A stretch of DNA of 9,832 nt from CAZNVG01 sp964576475 (GTDB lineage: Bacteria > Patescibacteriota > Saccharimonadia > Saccharimonadales > CAZNVG01). A program made the translations under genes and the position numbers. The stretch is from NCBI GenBank assembly GCA_964576475.1, contig CAZNVG010000040.1, positions 1 to 9,832 on the forward strand. Reading direction: 5' to 3'. The notes under the pieces are model-generated. The model was not told the DNA's origin. It was given only the letters and a program-made list of their open reading frames with translations, and did not search any database. Position 1 is the stretch's first letter. Each line of letters opens with the position of its first letter. Below, piece after piece: positions 6,430 through 9,832 of the stretch.

Positions 6430-7080
6430 ATGGGAAAGCAGAAAAAAGAGTCCTCAACTATCGACGGTCTGTTTGGCTCAAAGACACGAGTCAAGCTGCT
6501 GCATCTTTTTCTGAACAATCCGAACAAATCGTTTTATGTCCGGGAAATCACACGGTTGATCGACGAACAAATCAATTCCGTGCGGCGCGAACTATCCAAT
6601 CTCCTGGGTGCCGGTGTTATCACGAGTGACACTGCCGACAACAAGCTCTATTATGAGATCAATCAGAACTACGAGTTCTATACGCCATTTCGGGGGATTT
6701 TTGCTGGTGAGAAGCTGGTAGGGCACGATGCTCCCAGGCAGAGCAAACAAAGTCCGGTACGTAGTCCAAAGAATGACACCTGGCGTACGAAAATCGCCGC
6801 TATCAAGGGCATTCGTGTCGCTTTGGCAGCTGGTATACTGGTAGAAGGTTCTGCAAGCGGCATTGATCTGTTGCTTGTAGGAGATGCTGCACCCGCGAAG
6901 ATCAAGAGCCTCATTAGCGACATCGAGGTCCAAGAAGGCCGAGAGCTAAACTATAGTAGTATGAGTTATGACGAGTTTTACTATAGGCTAAGCATACGCG
7001 ATCGTTTCATTAATCAAATTATCTCAAGCAAGCATGAAGTGCTCGTCGATGTCGACGCAGTACTAGAGAGTCAGAAGTAG
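6430..7080 (+). CDS. Winged-helix regulator with degenerate nucleotidyltransferase domain
   Basis: A probable DNA-binding regulator of 216 residues. The N-terminal part (about 10-85) is a winged helix: SKTRVKLLHLFLNNP, then FYVREITR and an INSVRRELSNLLGAGVI recognition region. The C-terminal part (about 125-216) resembles a minimal nucleotidyltransferase fold, with GSASGIDLLLVGD and a later YDEFYYRL. The usual two-aspartate pattern (DxD) is reduced to a single Asp because Gly replaces the first, and the spacing after GS is shortened, so catalysis is doubtful. The ATG at 6430 is preferred because the winged helix follows directly and a -10-like box precedes it; the ATG at 6409 would add seven residues. 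Neither start has a Shine-Dalgarno. DNA target unknown; autoregulation of the cluster is possible. Confidence 0.72.
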   Translation: MGKQKKESSTIDGLFGSKTRVKLLHLFLNNPNKSFYVREITRLIDEQINSVRRELSNLLGAGVITSDTADNKLYYEINQNYEFYTPFRGIFAGEKLVGHDAPRQSKQSPVRSPKNDTWRTKIAAIKGIRVALAAGILVEGSASGIDLLLVGDAAPAKIKSLISDIEVQEGRELNYSSMSYDEFYYRLSIRDRFINQIISSKHEVLVDVDAVLESQK

Positions 7081-7089
7081 GAGGAAAAC

Positions 7090-7716
7090 ATGCTAGAAAT
7101 AGAATACAAAGGCGCAAATAGTATCACAATTGGCGGCAAGGATGTCGTGCTATGGGTTGACCCACTGAGCAACCCCAAAACCTACAAGCCTAGCAAGACA
7201 GAGACAGTATACTTGGCTACCGAGCCGCGATTCCTCCCAGAGGTGGGCGAGGATGCGTTGGTCCTTGAAGGCCCAGGCGAGTACGAGACGGGTCCATTCT
7301 GGATCCACGGCGTCGCTGCCCAGCGGCATATAGATACACCCGAGCAAGGGAAGCAAACGACCGTATATCGTGTTGACACTGGTGATTTTCGGGTGGCGGT
7401 CCTTGGCAACATCGACTCAGCCCTTGACGAAGATCAGCTAGAAGCGCTCGGCACCGTAGACCTTCTAGTGCTTCCAGTAGGTGGAGGCGGGTATACACTC
7501 GACGCAACTGCAGCGGCCAAGCTGGTTCGCCAAATCGAACCAAAAGCCGTCATCCCGGTCCATTATGCGGATAGCGCTGTTTCGTATGAGGTCCCTCAAG
7601 ATAGCATCGAGACATTTACCCAGGAGCTGGGTGCGCCTGTTGAGGCAATGCCGAAGGTAAAGATGAAGACAACATCCTCACTTCCGGCTACGATGACCGT
7701 CTACCATTTAGGATAA
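7090..7716 (+). CDS. Degenerate MBL-fold protein (UlaG-like)
   Basis: The 208-residue protein follows the UlaG-like branch of metallo-beta-lactamase-fold hydrolases: DPLSNP near residue 23, LEGPGEYETG, KQTTVYRV, LPVGGGGYTLDA and IPVHYAD near the C-terminus. The metal-binding HxHxDH is missing; the matching position reads LATEPRFLPE. The family's GDLGH is GNIDSA. Only the C-terminal His of VHY clearly survives, so metal hydrolysis is unlikely and it is probably a pseudoenzyme with a binding or structural role. AGGAGG (7079-7084) fixes the ATG, and this ribosome site overlaps the stop of the winged-helix gene, so the two are co-transcribed. Last gene of the cluster. Confidence 0.82.
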   Translation: MLEIEYKGANSITIGGKDVVLWVDPLSNPKTYKPSKTETVYLATEPRFLPEVGEDALVLEGPGEYETGPFWIHGVAAQRHIDTPEQGKQTTVYRVDTGDFRVAVLGNIDSALDEDQLEALGTVDLLVLPVGGGGYTLDATAAAKLVRQIEPKAVIPVHYADSAVSYEVPQDSIETFTQELGAPVEAMPKVKMKTTSSLPATMTVYHLG

Positions 7717-7727
7717 GCTAGCTATAT

Positions 7728-7761
7728 AAAATACCCCCGAGCTGTAACTCGGGGGTATTTT
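7728..7761. terminator. Strong bidirectional terminator
   Basis: AAAATACCCCCGAG (7728-7741) is perfectly complementary to CTCGGGGGTATTTT (7748-7761), a 14-bp stem with six-base loop CTGTAA. Because the outer pairs are A-T, each strand sees a GC stem followed by TATTTT. It separates the convergent MBL-fold gene and rpmB. Confidence 0.95.
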
Positions 7762-7775
7762 GTGGCTGAAAAGCT

Positions 7776-7991
7776 TTACGCGGCTGTTTTTTGCCCGTTC
7801 GCGAGGAGACCCTTTTTTTTCAGGGTGCGGATCGCCTGCGTTGAGAGCGTCATTGTGACTTTCTTGCCATCAACAGTAAAAGTCTTTTTTTGTAGGTTTG
7901 GCTTGAAGGTACGCTTGGTGCGTCGCAAAGAAAAGCTCACATTGTGGCCGAATTGCTTACCTTTGCCGGTCAATTCACATCGAGATGCCAT
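7776..7991 (-). CDS. rpmB: Ribosomal protein bL28
   Basis: The 71-residue basic protein has the bL28 signature: MASRCELTGKG at the N-terminus, then HNVSFSLRRTKRTFKPNLQK and a C-terminal LSTQAIRTLKKKGL. It is a component of the large ribosomal subunit near the E-site. Length is normal for the family. The N-terminal Cys is kept, but the other cysteines of zinc-binding bL28 forms are absent, so this is the zinc-free type. The upstream Shine-Dalgarno is weak (GGAAG, 7997-8001). The gene stands alone with its own promoter and converges on the thrS cluster. The long plus-strand frame across it is antisense. Confidence 0.93.
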   Translation of the reverse strand: MASRCELTGKGKQFGHNVSFSLRRTKRTFKPNLQKKTFTVDGKKVTMTLSTQAIRTLKKKGLLANGQKTAA

Positions 7992-8031
7992 AGTACTTCC
8001 ACTTTATCGTTAGTTTGTTACAATCTTTCTA

Positions 8032-8061
8032 AGTATATACTATCAGTGGGCATTTCGTCAA
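8032..8061 (-). promoter_or_regulatory. rpmB: Promoter of rpmB
   Basis: On the minus strand TTGACG (8061-8056) and TATACT (8037-8032) are separated by 18 bases. The start would be near 8025, giving a leader of about 35 bases. It overlaps the control region of the divergent protease gene. Confidence 0.65.
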
Positions 8062-8068
8062 GATACTG

Positions 8069-8074
8069 TATACT
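8069..8074 (+). promoter_or_regulatory. -10 box of the M50 protease gene
   Basis: TATACT ends eight bases before the first ATG at 8083, again implying an almost leaderless mRNA. No clear -35 box is seen at 17-18 bases upstream, and no Shine-Dalgarno precedes the ATG. Confidence 0.5.
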
Positions 8075-8082
8075 AGAGTAGT

Positions 8083-8718
8083 ATGATGGATTTAGGCAAC
8101 CTGGCAATCATCTTGGGTGTAATATTTGTGTCTATGACAATACATGAGGTTATGCATGGCCTGGTAGCGTATTATCTGGGGGATGATACCGCCAAAGCTC
8201 AGGGGCGCTTGACGCTCAATCCCCTTAAACATATCGACCCCTTTCTTACAATTCTGCTGCCCGTACTGCTGGCGCTGACACCGGGAGCACCGATTTTTGG
8301 TGGTGCCAAACCGGTGCCGTTCAACCCGAGCAGGCTCCGCTATGGTGAATGGGGTGTCGCGCTTGTGGCAGTGGCAGGCCCGCTTGTCAACTTTGTGCTG
8401 GCATTCGTGTCGTACGGGCTCATGGTTGTACTCGGTACAACCCAAGGCAGCCTACTAGGTGAGATCCTGAGTGCTGGGGTGGTCGTTAATCTAGGATTCT
8501 TTATATTCAATATGCTACCACTGCCTCCGCTTGACGGTTCGCGTGTGCTCTATGCACTTGCGCCGGAGTTTGTGAGGCGTGGTATGGAAGCTATTGAACG
8601 CTTTGGTATTTGGGCAATTTTGGTGCTTGTACTGCTTGCAGGACAGTTCATCGGCCAGTATATGTTCGGTGCCATCAATGGTATTATCCGGTTGTTTGAA
8701 GCGATTTTTGGCGTATAA
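8083..8718 (+). CDS. M50 family membrane zinc metalloprotease
   Basis: A 211-residue site-2-protease-like membrane protease expected to cut substrates within or next to the bilayer. Transmembrane segment 1 carries the zinc motif HEVMH (His21, Glu22, His25). Later NPLKHIDP (46-53) and NMLPLPPLDG (143-152) match the second conserved region, where Asp151 would be the third zinc ligand. Hydrophobic segments lie at about 5-20, 55-67, 92-117, 130-145 and 175-195. There is no PDZ domain, and the length fits the short YwhC-like M50B group rather than RseP. Substrate unknown. Two adjacent ATG codons (8083 and 8086) are possible; the first is used because of the upstream -10 box. Confidence 0.93.
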   Translation: MMDLGNLAIILGVIFVSMTIHEVMHGLVAYYLGDDTAKAQGRLTLNPLKHIDPFLTILLPVLLALTPGAPIFGGAKPVPFNPSRLRYGEWGVALVAVAGPLVNFVLAFVSYGLMVVLGTTQGSLLGEILSAGVVVNLGFFIFNMLPLPPLDGSRVLYALAPEFVRRGMEAIERFGIWAILVLVLLAGQFIGQYMFGAINGIIRLFEAIFGV

Positions 8719-8877
8719 TAAGAAGTGCCCCCTAGGCTATGGGCGTAAATGATTTTCCTAACATCATTTTGATAGGAATTCCGATATTTGACACTTCCGT
8801 GGAAGTGACGTGAGGAAATCCACCTTGCATATATGCGGGGAATATCAAGCGTCCACTAAGCCAAAGGGGCTTTATAG
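8719..8877. other. Non-coding spacer with small inverted repeats
   Basis: No gene is visible on either strand. It holds several small hairpins: TTCCTA (8755-8760) with TAGGAA (8773-8778); CACTTC (8792-8797) with GAAGTG (8802-8807); the palindrome GCATATATGC (8827-8836); and AAGCC (8858-8862) with GGCTT (8868-8872), followed by TATAG, a weak terminator candidate for the protease gene. TTGACA (8788-8793) is a perfect -35 box, but no acceptable -10 follows at 16-18 bases. Confidence 0.5.
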
Positions 8878-8902
8878 TATCGGGATGTGGCGCAGTTGGT
8901 AG
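8878..8902 (+). repeat. 25-base direct repeat, copy 1
   Basis: Identical to 9044-9068. It covers three flanking bases and the first 22 bases of tRNA-Pro. Copies are 166 bases apart. Confidence 0.95.
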
Positions 8903-9001
8903 TGAAGACCGCCAGTGGCGGTCTGCAAGGGAATCTCCCGGACAAGCTATGCTTGTCACGCGGAGTTCCGGGGCCGCGGGACGTGGCCGCACCGCTATCC
9001 G
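8881..9001 (+). ncRNA. tRNA-Pro-like structured region (fossil tRNA or new RNA)
   Basis: The first 22 bases are identical to the 5' end of the tRNA-Pro at 9047, through the acceptor strand and D-loop. The sequence then departs into three hairpins. First, AGACCGCC/GGCGGTCT (8906-8924), an 8-bp stem readable as a 5-bp stem with seven-base loop CCAGTGG. Second, an outer GGAA-CTCC/GGAGTTCC helix with one bulged T (8930-8969), enclosing GACAAGC/GCTTGTC with a TAT loop. Third, GGCCGC/GTGGCC (8972-8988). CGG(G)AT at 8881 could close the set with ATCCG (8997-9001). U33, the TTC loop, CCA and a clear promoter are missing. It is either a decayed tRNA duplicate with an insertion or a distinct RNA. Confidence 0.4.
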
Positions 9002-9008
9002 TTAGGAT

Positions 9009-9038
9009 TTGCCAGGTATGAGATACTAGGCGTACGAT
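9009..9038 (+). promoter_or_regulatory. Promoter of tRNA-Pro
   Basis: TTGCCA (9009-9014) and TACGAT (9033-9038) are separated by 18 bases, and the -10 box ends eight bases before the tRNA 5' end, matching the arrangement at tRNA-Val. A short stem (GCC..GGC around GTAT/ATAC) occupies the spacer. Nothing equivalent is found ahead of the tRNA-like copy at 8881. Confidence 0.6.
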
Positions 9039-9043
9039 ATAAA

Positions 9044-9068
9044 TATCGGGATGTGGCGCAGTTGGTAG
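9044..9068 (+). repeat. 25-base direct repeat, copy 2 (in tRNA-Pro)
   Basis: Identical to 8878-8902. This is the copy within the intact tRNA gene, so it is probably the source. Confidence 0.95.
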
Positions 9069-9122
9069 CGCGCACCGCTGGGGGTGGTGAGGCCGCTGGT
9101 TCGAGTCCAGTCATCCCGACCA
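9047..9122 (+). tRNA. tRNA-Pro (anticodon GGG)
   Basis: Complete cloverleaf. Acceptor CGGGATG pairs with CATCCCG, D-stem is GCGC/GCGC, anticodon stem CACCG/TGGTG, and T-stem GCTGG/CCAGT with loop TTCGAGT. The anticodon loop CTGGGGG gives GGG at 9080-9082, with G37 as usual for proline tRNAs, reading CCC and CCU. The C1-G72 pair is also typical of bacterial tRNA-Pro. CCA is encoded at 9120-9122. Confidence 0.95.
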
Positions 9123-9149
9123 TTCTATAGAAGGACGACTATGCTAAGG

Positions 9150-9170
9150 GCGGCCGCACAGGCCGCTTTT
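9150..9170 (+). terminator. Terminator of tRNA-Pro
   Basis: GCGGCC (9150-9155) pairs with GGCCGC (9161-9166) over loop GCACA and is followed by TTTT. It lies 27 bases after the tRNA CCA and before the exonuclease gene. Confidence 0.85.
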
Positions 9171-9180
9171 CCGTAGGTTA

Positions 9181-9189
9181 TGTTATGAT
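9181..9189 (+). promoter_or_regulatory. Extended -10 box of the exonuclease gene
   Basis: TGTTATGAT has the extended form TGnTATnAT and ends six bases before the ATG at 9196. The mRNA would be leaderless, and no Shine-Dalgarno is present. No clear -35 is visible; the usual position falls in the tRNA-Pro terminator. Confidence 0.55.
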
Positions 9190-9195
9190 AAAATC

Positions 9196-9771
9196 ATGAA
9201 AAAAGCAGGGCCCGTGCATATAGTAGTTGACATAGAGACCGATGGCCCAGTGCCGGCGCTGCATTCAATGCTGAGCATCGGGGCCGTTGCGACGACTGAT
9301 ACCGACGAGTTGGGGGAATTTTATCGAAAGCTGATACCACTACCAGAGGCTCGTCCAGACCCCGCAACAATGGATTGGTGGCAGTCGCAGCCTGAGGCTT
9401 GGCAGGAGGTGACAACTGATGCGCAACCTGCAGCGCTGGTAATGGAAGACTTTTTGAGTTGGGCGACTGGTTTTGGGGATGATATAGTGTTCGTTGCACA
9501 GCCGGTAGGGTTTGATTACGTATTTGTCTCGTGGTATCTATGGAGGTTTACAACTAGCAACCCATTCAAGAGGATGAGTGAAGGATATGAGGCGGCACTT
9601 GATATAAGCTCGTTTATTTCAGGTAAATATAATATGTCGCTCAAGCAATCGACCAGGAGGCAACTACCTGAGTGGATGAAACAGGGAATGCCACACCATA
9701 GCCACAACGCTCTTGAGGACGCCAGGGGGTATGCGGTCATCTTGCGCAATGTTTTGGATGAGAAACTGTGA
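9196..9771 (+). CDS. DEDDh-type 3'-5' exonuclease, Rv2179c-like
   Basis: A stand-alone exonuclease of the RNase H-like DnaQ superfamily that would remove nucleotides from 3' ends using two metal ions. The acidic site is present: DIETDG (Asp12, Glu14), GFDYVF (Asp107) and HNALEDA (His170, Asp175), the order DEDDh. The MDWWQSQPEAW segment (59-69) and the QPVGFDYVFVSWYL segment resemble the small Rv2179c-like (DUF5051) exoribonuclease group rather than the DNA polymerase III epsilon subunit. Its 191 residues form a single complete domain with nothing appended. The -10 box directly before the ATG supports this start. Whether it acts on RNA or DNA cannot be told from sequence. Confidence 0.85.
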   Translation: MKKAGPVHIVVDIETDGPVPALHSMLSIGAVATTDTDELGEFYRKLIPLPEARPDPATMDWWQSQPEAWQEVTTDAQPAALVMEDFLSWATGFGDDIVFVAQPVGFDYVFVSWYLWRFTTSNPFKRMSEGYEAALDISSFISGKYNMSLKQSTRRQLPEWMKQGMPHHSHNALEDARGYAVILRNVLDEKL

Positions 9772-9777
9772 TATAAT
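9769..9777 (+). promoter_or_regulatory. rnpB: Extended -10 promoter of rnpB
   Basis: TGATATAAT is a perfect extended -10 box. Its TGA is also the stop codon of the exonuclease gene, so coding and promoter sequence overlap. Transcription would begin near 9784. No strong -35 is seen at 17 bases. Confidence 0.75.
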
Positions 9778-9783
9778 TTACAG

Positions 9784-9832
9784 CGTAGTACGCTAGACGG
9801 CCGCTTGTCTCTTCGGAGATAAGAGGAAAGTC
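9784..9832 (+). ncRNA. rnpB: RNase P RNA, 5' end (partial)
   Basis: The catalytic RNA that matures tRNA 5' ends; only its first 49 bases or so are in the window. An 8-bp helix, CTTGTCTC (9804-9811) with GAGATAAG (9816-9823), capped by TTCG, fits P3. It is followed directly by AGGAAAGTC (9824-9832), the start of the universally conserved CR-I segment of bacterial RNase P RNA. GCTAGACGGCCGC before it would be the 5' strands of P1 and P2. The 5' end is set from the promoter and is approximate. Confidence 0.88.

Noticed and set aside
7762..8013. Plus-strand 83-codon frame across rpmB
   Set aside because: It is antisense to the clear bL28 gene and starts inside the terminator.
8788..8816. Perfect -35 TTGACA as a promoter for the tRNA-like RNA
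   Set aside because: At 16-18 bases downstream there is only TGAGGA-type sequence, not a credible -10 box.
8732..8992. Minus-strand 86-codon frame in the non-coding spacer
   Set aside because: No ribosome site, no recognisable motif, and it overlaps strongly structured RNA-like sequence.
8878..9068. CRISPR-like or multi-copy repeat array
   Set aside because: There are only two copies, and the repeat is explained by the tRNA-Pro 5' end. No regularly spaced repeats were seen elsewhere in the window.
8915..9130. Plus-strand 71-codon frame
   Set aside because: It covers the tRNA-like hairpins and the tRNA-Pro gene, has no ribosome site and no protein character.

Overview
The window looks like a chromosomal segment from a member of the Candidate Phyla Radiation (Patescibacteria), most likely a Saccharibacteria (TM7)-type genome. 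The clues are compact gene packing, a threonyl-tRNA synthetase without its usual N-terminal TGS domain, degenerate metallo-beta-lactamase and winged-helix/nucleotidyltransferase proteins of a kind I associate with this group, TGA used as a stop, and several genes whose -10 box lies 6-9 bases before the start codon. The phylum assignment is inference; no search was run.

Layout. (1) Positions 1 to about 2450 are AT-rich and look like the right-hand end of an integrated mobile element: an unrecognised 214-residue protein, a 32-codon overlapping small ORF, an attenuator-like hairpin and a large serine recombinase. The recombinase frame runs on through the terminator and the antisense strand of a host tRNA-Val(GAC) gene, which marks the probable attachment site. 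(2) Positions 2460-2775 hold the minus-strand tRNA-Val, a divergent promoter pair that appears to share one palindromic -35 box, and a short T-box riboswitch leader for thrS. The leader carries both a terminator-like hairpin and a 10-bp helix able to hide the thrS Shine-Dalgarno sequence. (3) Positions 2775-7716 are a tight plus-strand cluster: thrS, a HAD-type 5'-nucleotidase, an alkyltransferase-like/MiaA fusion, a winged-helix protein and a degenerate MBL-fold protein. It ends at a strong bidirectional terminator. (4) rpmB (bL28) lies on the minus strand, convergent with that cluster and divergent from an M50 zinc protease. (5) Positions 8719-9170 are non-coding DNA containing a structured tRNA-like sequence that repeats the first half of tRNA-Pro, then an intact tRNA-Pro(GGG) and its terminator. 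(6) A DEDDh exonuclease follows, and the 5' end of RNase P RNA (rnpB) runs off the right edge.

The host genes centre on translation: tRNA charging with amino-acid-responsive control, tRNA A37 modification, tRNA genes, tRNA 5' processing and a ribosomal protein. Nucleotide clean-up, alkyl-lesion recognition and membrane proteolysis complete the set. The most distinctive items are the T-box with two possible off-states, the ATL-MiaA fusion, the recombinase frame crossing the tRNA gene, and the tRNA-Pro-like structured region.
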